A stretch of 64,000 bases of DNA. Origin: Leishmania infantum JPCM5 (taxonomy: Eukaryota; Euglenozoa; Kinetoplastea; Trypanosomatida; Trypanosomatidae). Where the stretch lies: positions 35,079-99,078 of the forward strand of contig NC_009417.2 of the NCBI RefSeq assembly GCF_000002875.2. The letters are read 5' to 3'. Positions 39,747 through 49,623 of this stretch are shown in pieces (the first letter of the stretch is position 1; each line of letters opens with the position of its first letter). The position numbers and the translations under genes were made by a program. The notes under the pieces were generated by a model. The model did not search any database and was not told the DNA's origin. It saw nothing but the letters and a program-made list of their open reading frames with translations.

Positions 39747-41457
39747 AGGAGAGAGAGAGACTGGAGGGAAAGGAGTCGCTTACAACGAGCGAAGCATCAC
39801 CCGATTAGCAGCAGCCGTCACTCGCACCACTTGGAGGGGGAGGGAGGGGGGCACTCACGCGCCAACTCCTCGAAGCGCTGCAGAAAGACGCTCTGCTGCG
39901 GCGCCCTACCTGATCACAGCGTCCGCGTTACTGGCAGTGTGGGATGCTCTAGAGCAGCGAGCAGCGCAGTTGGGACCCGGGTGGCTTCGCCCAAACGTGC
40001 CCCGTCGACTCCTTCCTGCGCTCGAGCGCTTACGGCCGCCAAGCACACGCCGCGAAGACGCGTGACAACGAATGGGAGAGAGCTGAAAACACCGAAGGAT
40101 GAAACGGAAAAGAGAAGAGAGGCAGATTAGGGTGTGTGAGGTGGGTATGAGGCGCAGGCACTCGCAGTGTCACTTCGAGAGAGTGTCATCCCCATCAAGC
40201 AACGCAAGAGTGCTGCATGATGCCCCGAAGAGAGCCATCACCCTCTTACTGGTCGTGCGCCACACTCCCGGTCTCTATGAGAGGAAAGTGGTGCAGAGGC
40301 ATCAGCAACGCTCCTGAAAGCCACGTCGCAGACAGCCCTCGCCGCCAGAGGTAAAAACAAGCGGGCAAGCACACCGGCACATACATGCACGCGTGAGCAC
40401 GACACCAGCAAATGATGTGCCCACCGCCACGAGCCTTCCCCATTTGTGTGGAGAGAGGGGGAGGGAGGGAATGTAGTAGTCCTCTGTGCCTGTGCTGATA
40501 AAACGGCACACAAAATCGAGAATATTCAAAGAAAAAGAAGCATTGCAAGCCCACACCCTCCTCCTTCGCGCTGGTGAGTGCAGCCGTACATCACTCTCAC
40601 AACAGACCGTCTGCACCAAGCACATACGGCCCCCCGCACGTGGCGGGACGTGAAGCAGGGCGTAATCCAGAGAGAGAGAGGGAAGGGGTGAGTCGGGTCG
40701 CTCACGGAAGTGTGGGGGAGGTGTGCGCAGGGCAGCTGGGGGACGGTGACATGAGGGGAAACAAGACGAAAGAAATACAGAGGAAATAAAACCGGCAGGC
40801 ACAATGCACGCGCCGCCGGCGTCGTGTAAAAACTAGCGCATACGCGAGCGGCACCTGGCGTGCGGCAACTAGCTGGCAACGGGCGCGTCATTCGACTTCA
40901 CCAACACTCACGTTGCCCCGCACGACACCTCGACGCAAACACGCGAGACTACCAAAGTGCATGTCCGCCACACACTCGCGGAAAGTTGAGCATACGCGAA
41001 AAAGAGCTCAGCACGACGACATGCTTTGCCGCAGTCGCCCACGTCCCAGAGCAGCGAAAAAAACTAGAACGTTGCCGAACATGAGGCCCGCGAACCGGCA
41101 GTGAACACGATAACAGTTCAAAAAAGAAAACAAAACCTCGCATCACATGAGCATACAAGTCGCTACGAGACACAGAACGGCGCCCAAGACGACACGCTCC
41201 TCCGCTACTCGCCCTCAGGTGGTACCTTCCCCATCTCCGCCCAACCTCACTCGCGTTGGTGTGCATGCGCTTCAGTTTTAGGAAGACGAACTACGACTAA
41301 CGTGCGATTTTGGAGCCGATGGCAGCCTCGCAGCCGAAATCCGCTTTGGTAGAGCACACCGCTCACAGAGATCGGCACAGAGACATGCATGATCAGATGC
41401 GCAGCTCAAAAACAAATAGCCTCGCATGGTCGGCACGTCGATCCCCTCGACGAGCCT
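39747..41457. other. Spacer between TDR1 and the ADAT1-like gene
   Basis: About 1.7 kb, GA-rich at 40660-40780. Frames up to 166 codons on the minus strand have no domain. No gene is supported. Confidence 0.45.
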
Positions 41458-42810
41458 TTACCCGCTCTGGGCCCTCCGTTGACGCTTACGGATGTGCTCC
41501 TTGTACTCCTCCAGTGTACGAAACACCGACTTCGCCTCCGGTGTCGCCATGCCAGCCTCTGCCAGCCCATTCAGCAGCGGAAAGTGGGCAAAGAGATCGT
41601 ACCCACCACTAAACTCCGGCATAAACGCCTTTGCGCGGACCAGGAAAGGTAGAATAGCCACATCGCCAGCGTTCATCCGCTTGCCGCCGAAGAAGGGGCC
41701 CTCACCAAACGGGTGCTTCGCCAGCTGCTGCTCGAGCTCGCCAGCAGCCCACTGAAGCTCAGCCTTCGCATCCTCGCCACCACGGATGATCCACGACATC
41801 AGTCCTCCAACGAAATACCCAGCGTTTTCCACGAAGAAACCCACCTCGTACTCCTTCTCCGCGTCCCCACGCGGCACCAGCGCACTACCCTTCGTCGCCA
41901 CGCAGTCGATGTACTGAACAATCAGCTGCGACTCGTGTACAGCCTCGCCGCTCGGTGTAAACAGCGCAGGCACCGTATCGCGGGGATTGATATATTTGTA
42001 CCACTCCGGCTGTGGATGCAGCGGCACCTCCACTATGTGCATCTGGAACTTGCGCAGCTCAGACGCGAGGCGTGCGCGGTCCACAAAAGGACAGAAAAGA
42101 TTGCTGTACAGGACGTGCCCACCATTGGCGCCCATCATTGGCGCGCTCTCCGGCACCAGGTGGCGGTAGTTCTCGATGCACTGCGCCGCCGTCGGCGAAG
42201 TCTCACGCACAGACGCGCGTTGCGCAGCAGCGGCCCACAGCGCCTTCATCCGTGGCGCCTTGCAGAACACGTCGTACCCGGCGTAGTACATCAGAGCAGG
42301 TTTCAGCCGCACCAGGAACGGCACAAGCGCAACGTCCGCCATCGTGAACTCGCCGTCGCAGTAGTATGGCCCCGTCGTCTGGTTCGCCGCGAGCAGCCCG
42401 TCCACGTACGCCGCGTTGTCATCCATGGCCTTGCGCTTTTCACCACTCAGCGGATCGCGGAGCAGCCCGTGCGCAGCGCCAATGAAATCGCCGACCTGTG
42501 CGAGGAAGAACTCAATCTGGTGCCGTTGCGCTGCCGAGGAACCCATCAGCGCGCCCGCGGGCGCGCCACTGTTGTCCAGGTACTGCGCGATCAGCATCGA
42601 CTCGAACATAAACCGCTTATCCGCATTGCCGACTTCCAGCGTCGGCACTGTCTCACGCGGGTTAATCTGCTTGTACCATTGCGGCATCTCCTCGCGCAGC
42701 CCAACAGCAACGCGATCGTATGAGACCTGCTTCTCCCGTGCGACGATCTCCACGCGGTGGCAGAACGGGCACGTTGCCGACACGTATAGCTTTAGCGCGC
42801 GGGCGGCCAT
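41458..42810 (-). CDS. TDR1: Thiol-dependent reductase 1 (tandem GST-fold protein)
   Basis: A 450-residue protein made of two consecutive thioredoxin/GST-type modules, the layout and length of Leishmania TDR1. Module 1 (about 1-220) starts with KLYVSATCPFCHRVEI, a glutaredoxin-like CPFC site (C14, C17), and continues with INPRETVPTLEV, the cis-Pro loop of omega-type GSTs. Module 2 (about 230-450) has NLFCPFVDRARLA, keeping the first cysteine (C240) but not the second, and again INPRDTVPALF. The known enzyme uses glutathione to reduce substrates including pentavalent antimony and has deglutathionylation activity; these are established for the family, not visible here. The ATG at 42810 follows a candidate acceptor at 42901. 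Cytosolic location is likely: no signal peptide or targeting sequence is seen. Confidence 0.93.
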   Translation of the reverse strand: MAARALKLYVSATCPFCHRVEIVAREKQVSYDRVAVGLREEMPQWYKQINPRETVPTLEVGNADKRFMFESMLIAQYLDNSGAPAGALMGSSAAQRHQIEFFLAQVGDFIGAAHGLLRDPLSGEKRKAMDDNAAYVDGLLAANQTTGPYYCDGEFTMADVALVPFLVRLKPALMYYAGYDVFCKAPRMKALWAAAAQRASVRETSPTAAQCIENYRHLVPESAPMMGANGGHVLYSNLFCPFVDRARLASELRKFQMHIVEVPLHPQPEWYKYINPRDTVPALFTPSGEAVHESQLIVQYIDCVATKGSALVPRGDAEKEYEVGFFVENAGYFVGGLMSWIIRGGEDAKAELQWAAGELEQQLAKHPFGEGPFFGGKRMNAGDVAILPFLVRAKAFMPEFSGGYDLFAHFPLLNGLAEAGMATPEAKSVFRTLEEYKEHIRKRQRRAQSG

Positions 42811-42900
42811 CCTCGACGCCAGGCACGCAGTGGCTTAGTTGTGGATCGACGGTGCAAGATGAGTGGGGAGCGTCAGCAGCAACACGCAGCGGGCGCACTT

Positions 42901-42902
42901 CT
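42901..42902 (-). promoter_or_regulatory. Predicted spliced-leader acceptor AG, TDR1
   Basis: A long pyrimidine-rich tract on the transcribed strand (42905-42960) ends in CATCTCTCCCGTTAG, about 90 nt before the start codon. An ATG not in frame may occur in the leader near 42890 or below, so this is only a likely site. Confidence 0.45.
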
Positions 42903-43509
42903 AACGGGAGAGATGGTGAGAGACCGTAGGGGAGAACAGAAAAACAAACAGAGAAAAAAGATGGGCTGGGGAGCGGAAGCGAAAGGGCTGCAGGGAACCT
43001 GCTTGCTGTGGTGCTCGGCTGACAGGCAGCAAACACATCCACTCACGTGGACAGCACCAAGCGAGCGAGAAAAAGGCGGGAGATGATGGAGGGGGGGGGA
43101 GATGCGGGGTGGGGAGTAGATGAGACGATTGGAGACGCGTACGCGTGGGCTCACTTCGCCTCGCACCGCCGGAGGCACAGGCGCGCCGCGCGCGAACGGG
43201 GTGGCGCAGATGGGCGAAATGGGACGCAATGCAGCACCCAGAGAGCCGATGGGATCACTGCGCTGCAAGTCCATAAAGCAGGGAGTGGAATAGGTATGCT
43301 ACACGCGCCGCTTATGCTCATGGTACGGCCACCGCGAGCATTTGCATGCCTGTGTCCGTGGGCAGGGCCATACATGCTAAACAGGAATATCTGTGAGGGT
43401 AGGGGCCGCAGGCATCAGGCGCATGGAGCGGAGCTGAAAAGTTGTGTATTCGCTAGAAAACCGAGCTCGTCGATTTCTGTTGGCCTCTGATCGCCATCAG
43501 CAGCCGCTG
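42903..43509. other. Spacer between the Pth-like gene and TDR1
   Basis: About 600 bp, one of the shortest spacers of the window, G-rich at 43085-43110 on the plus strand. It should contain both the Pth-like 3' UTR and the TDR1 leader. No gene is supported. Confidence 0.45.
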
Positions 43510-44526
43510 TCAAGCGGCGCTGTCCTCGTCAGCGAGGCGTCGAAGGAGAGTCTCGGCAAGGTAACGCGTGTGGTTTCGGCTGAGGCGCGCGTCGAGAACA
43601 TCTTCTTTGTAGTAGGCGTTGAGGACCGCAGAGTCCCGGGTGGAGAGCATAGAGTGCTGCATTGTGCGCCAAAGGCGCCTGTTTGCTGTGCCTTCCGTCA
43701 ACGTCTCCGGTGTAGCCGTGACGGAGGCGACGTACTCGGACGCCTTCACGGGACTCACGCTCCAGAGGGCTGCCACAAAACTGCACAGCGGTACTAAGAA
43801 ACGCTGCACATGTGGGGTCTCGTGCTGCGCAAAGGGCGCGCAGGTGCCATGCTCAGAGCCGATACCAATGTGCAGACGAGAAGGCCCGCTGGTCGAGCGT
43901 GTAAACAGCCGCAGCGCGTCCTCCAAGGTGGCGATGCCGGGCATGGCGAGGTTAGATGTCGGTGGGCGTGCGTTGCCTGACTCCGCGGCATCAGTGCACA
44001 AGCGCACGACACCGAATGGCAGTGCCCCACATGCTGATACAACAAGAACATCCGTGGAGTCCAGATGGCGATGAGACTGGGCAACGCGAGCAACCGCCTC
44101 ACCCCACATCACTTCGGGCACATGCGGCTCGAGAAGTGCGCACCGCACAGGATAACGGGCATCACCAAGCAACAATCGGTCGCACCACACCCCCATATAG
44201 TCCACCACCCGACTCGAGTCCCATGTTTGTGGGCTGCGGAGGGTCTCGGTGCGGCCAAGCCGGCCACGTCGCGCCCGCATCGTGTAAGACTCGTAAAAGT
44301 TGCGGGCACGCCCCTGCCGATCGCGTGCATGCGCCCGTGTGGTATCCGGGTTGTGTACATCGCTCGGAGAGGGACGGCATTGCAGCAGCAGGTGCTGCGA
44401 AACGCGTGTGGCAACAGCGCCGCGGCTCTCGCGCGCGTCTAAGCCTTCGACGAACCCCAAGCACACGATCACCTTTTCCACGCGCGGTTTGGTCAGCGAA
44501 AACTGAACACGCTGCCCTGCCTTCAT
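43510..44526 (-). CDS. Divergent peptidyl-tRNA-hydrolase-like protein, probably inactive
   Basis: A 338-residue protein that follows the order of conserved segments of bacterial-type peptidyl-tRNA hydrolase (Pth). These are VEKVIVCLGF (16-25; Pth K-L-I-V-G-L-x-N-P-G), LLEPHVPEVMWGEAV (131-145; Pth L-x-P-x-x-x-M-N-x-S-G-x-A-V), STDVLVVSACGALPFGVVRL (157-176; Pth D-x-L-V-x-x-D-x-L-D-L-P-x-G), and RLHIGIG (217-223; Pth RLRIGIG). The four Pth catalytic positions are not kept: the Asn of LxNPG is F25, the Asn of MNxSG is W141 or deleted, the Asp aligns with A165, and no RHN or GGHNG motif is present. So a non-enzymatic RNA- or ribosome-binding role is more likely. An insertion of about 80 basic residues follows the first strand. 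The start is the ATG at 44526; the frame extends 13 codons above it from a GTG, without another ATG. Confidence 0.6.
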   Translation of the reverse strand: MKAGQRVQFSLTKPRVEKVIVCLGFVEGLDARESRGAVATRVSQHLLLQCRPSPSDVHNPDTTRAHARDRQGRARNFYESYTMRARRGRLGRTETLRSPQTWDSSRVVDYMGVWCDRLLLGDARYPVRCALLEPHVPEVMWGEAVARVAQSHRHLDSTDVLVVSACGALPFGVVRLCTDAAESGNARPPTSNLAMPGIATLEDALRLFTRSTSGPSRLHIGIGSEHGTCAPFAQHETPHVQRFLVPLCSFVAALWSVSPVKASEYVASVTATPETLTEGTANRRLWRTMQHSMLSTRDSAVLNAYYKEDVLDARLSRNHTRYLAETLLRRLADEDSAA

Positions 44527-46054
44527 GTTCCAGGCGCACAACGACCCGCAAGTAGCGTGTGCCACTTCCGTTTCTTGTGTCTTTGTGATCCTGTCTCACC
44601 GTTCGTGATGCACCTCTGTGTCCACACGCACTGAAAGCGAGGCGTCGCTGTCGCCTTTCGAGGTTATGTGGGAAAGGATGAAGGAACCGAGGGAAAACAG
44701 ATGCCCCTTGAAGCTCGGCGTCCAGGGTTCAATCTTTCCCGCTGTGAGCCAGGCTCAGGCAACGTAGCCGCGCCTAGCAGACGTTCTTCTCGAACTCCTG
44801 CGAAACCACTGGCAGAGGTGCAGCTGCGTATGCTGCAAGCGGGCGGATGTGTGGAGGGGATGAGGGAAGAGTTCGGTTTGGCCAACTTCAAAGGTGAAGA
44901 GACGAAGTGCGGCAGCCGCAGTGTAGGGGGAGGGCGAAGGCAGCACACAGACACCAAGCGAAGAAGACGGCGGAGGCACTACAGCACTCAGACACGGGAG
45001 GTGAGGAGTTGGAGATCTGACCTGTAGCGCGCGCCATCACGGCACCGTACCGGGAGCCGCAGCGAATGAAATAGGCACTCAGAGACGGGCAAGAAAAAGA
45101 GAGAGTTGGAGGAGGGGAACGACAACATTGTGCTGCAGCACGCCCTCACCAACAGGAAAGGCAGAGGAGGGAACAGAGAACACCAATGAGTGATGTGCAT
45201 GGGACGGCCTACATGATTAACGCTCCGCGCACCCGTGCGTCACCTGATACGCTCCCGTAGAGGCGGAAAGCTCATAGTTGAAGTTCTGCCAGTGAGCAGC
45301 GCATTCGAAATTCGACGTTGCGGCGCATCGAAGAGAGACGCAAAACGCCAGTGCGCGTGGGTTCTGTCACCAATGCTCTCGCCACTCTGCCAACTGTGGT
45401 CGCTGCTTCTCTTCTGTGCTCGACTCAGCTATCCCTCCTACCCTGCCTCCTCACAGGTCCCTACGCGTCGCGCACCCCCTTTCATGGTTCGCCTAGGTCT
45501 CGTCGATCTGAAAAAGAACCAATGCGCAGGAAAAAGGGGGCGCCGTTGGTAACACACGAAACACAACTAAGTGAGCGAGTACCAGCGGCACTGTGCCGAA
45601 AGCCCTGGGAGGGGGTGAAGGTTGACCAACGAAAACGCCGCTGCACAACATGTTAGCATCCAAGCACGAACACCGCCACCAGAGGTTGGACACTCAAAAA
45701 CATGACAGTCGAACTGAGAGACGCGACACGGCGGGAAGCGCACACGAGCAGACGGCTTCGGGCTGCTCAGGAAGCTGCGTACTCGGTACTGTTGAACGCG
45801 CAGCATGCACCTCTACAGATACTCGAACAGACAAGCATACGCGTCTGCTGCAAGAGCGTGAGAGGAGCCTGTGATCTCGTACAGATCAAATCGCGCGTCT
45901 GCACAGCATGGCTGGTTTCGCTGCTCCTTGTTAAATCACTGCCTTTCATCACTACACGAGAGTAGCGCGGACGTGGTTCACAAGAAAAAATAAAGAACCG
46001 AGGTGATAAAGAGGGAAGAGGGCTGCCAGGACTGCCGCGCATCACCGACGGGCA
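44527..46054. other. Spacer between RGG2 and the Pth-like gene
   Basis: About 1.5 kb. A sequence at about 44727 (GGTTCAATC) resembles a tRNA B box, but no T-stem or cloverleaf forms around it. No gene is supported. Confidence 0.45.
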
Positions 46055-47038
46055 TCACTGCGCTGCTGCCGAGTCGTTGGGGACGTCACCCTGCGCTATC
46101 GCTTTCTCGCGGCGCGACTTCTCGGCCTCCGCCTTGCGCGCGCGAAGCTGAGCATCACGGGCATCTCGGATCTTGCGTCTCGTGTTGATGAGTACGGTAT
46201 CCTCGCGATCTTCGCGAAGGTACAGCGTAGCTCCCTCCAGTTCAGAAGCCTGCAGTTCCGTGATGCAGCGGGCGGCATCTTCGGGGACAGCGAACTCCAC
46301 CATGCCCCGACCTCCAGAGAAGAGGCGGCAGAACGTGATGTCGCCGGCCTGCCGGAGGTGGTCCTTCAAGGTGTGCCATGTGGTTTCGTCTGATAAGCCC
46401 GACACCTGCACGCGCTGCCCAACTAGCTTTTTTACCCCATCGACCTCCACCTCAACCGCCGTAAGCGTCAGCGGGTCAACTCGGCGCACCGGTGGTTGGA
46501 AGCTGGGCGGTGCTGCATTCCAAGCCTCCTCGTCAGCGGCGGCTGGCTGTCCCCATACGCCACCACCACTGCCACCGCGGCCGCGCCGAAAGTTACCACG
46601 CGCACCGCGCTGCCGGCCTCCGGTCGGAGCGTCTCTCCAGCCACCGTCACCACCCCAGCCCGACTGACCGCCGCCTCGCCCACCGCCCCAGCCATCAGAG
46701 CTCTCCTTAGCGCCCCAGCCGCTCTTTCCACGCGACCCGCAACCGCGGCCGCGACCGCCAGCGCTGCCCCAGCCGCCTGCGGAGGTCGAGTTACCAGCGC
46801 TGCCCCAGCCGCCTGCGGAGGTCGTGTCGCCAGCGCTGCCCCAGCCGCCTGCGGAGGTCGAGTCGCCAGCGCTGCCCCAGCCGCCTGCGGAGGTCGTGTC
46901 GCCAGCGCTACCCCAGCCGCCTGCGGAGGTCGAGTTGCCAGCGCTACCCCAGCCGCCGCCACCACCGGTCTTACCCCAGCCTTGCAGACACACAGCGGTC
47001 GCGCGGGTCAGCAACGGTGCAAAGCTGCGGCGCAGCAT
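46055..47038 (-). CDS. RGG2: RGG2, mitochondrial RNA-editing factor (RESC component)
   Basis: A 327-residue protein with the layout of trypanosome RGG2 (RESC13): a mitochondrial presequence (MLRRSFAPLLTRATAVCLQG), a glycine-rich N-terminal half with GWG repeats (29-134) and RG/RGG motifs (about 95-160), and one RRM (about 206-276, core QRVQVSGLSDETTWHTL and GRGMVEFAV). It ends in a basic, charged helix. RGG2 binds RNA and promotes progression of kinetoplast uridine insertion/deletion editing as part of the RNA editing substrate complex; this is established for T. brucei. Residues 29-88 are five perfect-length 12-residue units (GWGSAG[DN][ST]TSAG) encoded by a 36 bp minisatellite. The ATG at 47038 is the first after a good acceptor at 47065; the frame is open 80 codons further up but reads as UTR. 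Confidence 0.88.
   Translation of the reverse strand: MLRRSFAPLLTRATAVCLQGWGKTGGGGGWGSAGNSTSAGGWGSAGDTTSAGGWGSAGDSTSAGGWGSAGDTTSAGGWGSAGNSTSAGGWGSAGGRGRGCGSRGKSGWGAKESSDGWGGGRGGGQSGWGGDGGWRDAPTGGRQRGARGNFRRGRGGSGGGVWGQPAAADEEAWNAAPPSFQPPVRRVDPLTLTAVEVEVDGVKKLVGQRVQVSGLSDETTWHTLKDHLRQAGDITFCRLFSGGRGMVEFAVPEDAARCITELQASELEGATLYLREDREDTVLINTRRKIRDARDAQLRARKAEAEKSRREKAIAQGDVPNDSAAAQ
46763..46954 (-). repeat. 36 bp coding minisatellite in RGG2
   Basis: Five full 36 bp units and a partial sixth, in frame, encoding 12-residue GWG repeats. Units differ only at the D/N and T/S codons, so copy number probably varies between strains. Confidence 0.9.
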
Positions 47039-47064
47039 TCTTTCGCTGTCTTGCGCTGCTCTCA

Positions 47065-47066
47065 CT
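47065..47066 (-). promoter_or_regulatory. Predicted spliced-leader acceptor AG, RGG2
   Basis: The transcribed strand reads GTGTTTGGTTTTCAG, and the first ATG after it is at 47038. Confidence 0.5.
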
Positions 47067-47931
47067 GAAAACCAAACACGAATCGTACGTGTAGCGCAGG
47101 GCCCACTCGTGCCCACGTCGTCCCAGAGTAGGCGCCCGAGCACGAGATGTGGCAAAGTGCGCCTGATGATGCAAACGCCCTCCCCCAATACAGGTGTGAG
47201 GCTTTCGCAGCGATGACGGCGCGGAGCGCACAAAACCTCACCGATAGAAGGCTGCCTGTGCCGCTGCGTTTCACTCACGCTCGTTGTTACGTGATTTGAC
47301 GCGATTCACTTCGTTCGTTTCTGTGTTTCGCTTGCGCTATCTCGCTCTCCAAACGTAAATCTACCACGGCTTGTGCGATTGGGAAAGAAGTAGGGATGAG
47401 AAACGAGACAAGCACATGCATGCATACGCTGCCAGGTAAGGTCCCGCAGGCACGCGCACGTGCACAGAGAGAAAGAGATGTCAAAAAAAAAAAGGAATGC
47501 AGGAGGGACGCAGTAAAGGCAGGAGAGAAGTCTAGTCTTGAGATGCAGAAGAGGCGCTACGGTCATGTCTCAATAATCTATGACACTGCGCGCAACAGCT
47601 GGGCCCTGTACACTGACCGAGAAACGAAGGGGAACAAGGGGAGGCCAAGTCAGGCGGTAGGTGCGAGTTTCACACGCCTTGCTCCCTCCCTGCATACGTC
47701 TTTTGTCCTGAAGGGAAGGCTGACATGGCAAGTCGCCCTTCACTGTCAGTTCACGAAGGAGACCTCCTATGAACGTTTTCTTCTTGTCGCTGTGAGAGAA
47801 CAGCTCCCATGGTATACGTTGGAATACCAGAGCCATACTTTCCTTCCGCTCCTGCGCAACATTCTTAGAAATACTCGGGCCGCCTTCCTCTGCCACCATC
47901 ATTCCTGTGAACGTTCGTGTCTCACTACTAC
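47067..47931. other. Spacer upstream of RGG2
   Basis: About 870 bp between the RGG2 leader and repeat D1, with an A12 run near 47480. No gene is supported. Confidence 0.45.
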
Positions 47932-48194
47932 CATTCCTTGGCCAGCGCGCAAGAGGGGAGAGATGGCAGCAGAGGAGGAGTTGCACCGAGGCCATCGGGG
48001 AGTCACAGAGTATTCGTCTCAACCGATTCGACTTCTGGGTTATGGGTGCGGCCGGGGCGCTAAACACCGATGGAACCATACCACCAGGGATGGAGTGCAT
48101 CTTTCATGCAGGAGCATCGATGTGCCTATATGCCTGTCCTTGTGTACGGGCAGGAGTGCGGCGCCACCCGTCCTTTCAGCTTCTAGTCGCACCT
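47932..48194 (-). repeat. Repeat D copy 1
   Basis: 263 bp matching 58423-58685 with three substitutions seen by eye (near 48018, 48058 and 48175). On the transcribed strand it ends in GGCCAAGGAATG, comparable with the GAATG ends of repeats A and B. It stops abruptly at 48194, whereas copy 2 runs on into the decayed coding block, so this copy may be a 5'-truncated piece of a longer element. Confidence 0.75.
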
Positions 48195-48982
48195 GATGGA
48201 GGCATGAAGGGGGTCGGATAGGAAGGTGAGGCGTACTCTGGGGACACGGGCAGTGGAAACAACGAGAAGGGGTCACCGTGTGGCACTGAGGCCCATTCTC
48301 AAAGGAAATGTAAACTAGAAGGAAAGCTGCTACTTAGAGATCCCGCTTCTAGTGGGCAACGAAAACTTGATCGTCCTCCCTCCCCGATCCTGTCGCACCG
48401 CCATGTCCGGATAGCAGCGTACAAAGGTTGCACAATACAAGACACCCACAAAAAACTCACAAGAAATAGAGAAACAGGGTGTCTGCTGCTCCCGCGCGCA
48501 TGAGGCTGGTGTACTCTCTTGGCGTGGAAAGGAAAAGAGATAAGGGGGCAAAGAGAAGAAAGAGCGAGAGTGAGTCGTCGGCATTCATGGTCCACAGAAC
48601 GGATCCACTATCATACATATGTATCACTGCCATCACCATCATCGCCAGAGCCGCAGTCCGTGTTGACAAGAGAAAGAGACGAGCCAGGAGAGGAGCTGGG
48701 GCAGCAGAGCGATGGCGAAACTGCGAATAACAGGAAACGAAAACAAAACAAAGATGAAGAGAAGCCAGCGAGCGAGAGAGAGAGAGGTTAACAGGAAAAA
48801 AATCAAAACGGCCCGACTATCCGCTTCAAGAACGACGATTAAAGGCGGGAAGGCCAAGAAGGAACGTGTTAAACGCATACTAAAAGGGCGAGGACACCAA
48901 TAGAGAGCAAAACACAGCTGATGGGCATCGATCGAAAAACGAAGAAGGGCTCACCAAGTTTTACTCTAATTCAACATGTGCA
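48195..48982. other. Spacer between repeats D1 and A4
   Basis: About 790 bp, GA-rich at 48680-48800 on the plus strand. No gene is supported. Confidence 0.45.
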
Positions 48983-49623
48983 CATTCGCTGCCACACAGC
49001 ATGAGCCAAGCTCCGCTCGGCCCCCGGCGTGCCACAGGCCCCATCGCCTGGCGCGAAGCAGCCCGAGACACGCACGCATGCAAGCAATGCCCCGACCCAG
49101 CCACCTCAGCACGGCCCCCGTCTCGAGCTGCGCCCACCCCTCCCCGCTCCGCGGGTCGCCTCATAGCCGCTCCCCCATCATGCCGGTCGCCACCCCGGGT
49201 GCACCACCACAACCACCCCCCCGTCCCTACACCTCGGCGTGACGCCCAGGCTGCCCCAACCAGTAGGCAGTGCGAGGGGCGCGTGAGATGCACTCGAGAC
49301 ATGCTGGCACCTCGGCCCATCGCATGGGTGGCGCAAGCGTGCTCTCTGTCGCCGGTCGCTCCGACGCATCCCCGTCCAGGACCTGACCGCCGACATCCGC
49401 AGTGATACGTCGCACCCACCTGCCTAGGCGGCAGGCGCTTCACCCTGTCATCACCAGCGGTGGGCTCGGCATTTCGCAGGCACAGGAAGGGAGGGCTGCT
49501 TGGCTTCCCCGCCCCCACTCCCTCCCCCGCGCCGACAGAGCGAGTAGGGGTGTACTGAGCACCGAGATACCACGCACTGAGGTGTCCTAAATGATCACGG
49601 CGAAGAAAGGAAGGAAAAACAAA
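48983..49623 (-). repeat. Repeat A copy 4, SIDER-like retroposon
   Basis: Complete copy, about 99% identical to copies 1-3, plus 37 bp on its high-coordinate side (CTAAATGATCACGG onward) shared with copy 3 only. It lies about 1.1 kb downstream of the Mpv17-like stop codon in sense orientation. Confidence 0.75.

Noticed and set aside
44690..44770. tRNA-like B box (GGTTCAATC)
   Set aside because: The flanking bases do not pair as a T stem and no acceptor stem or A box was found.
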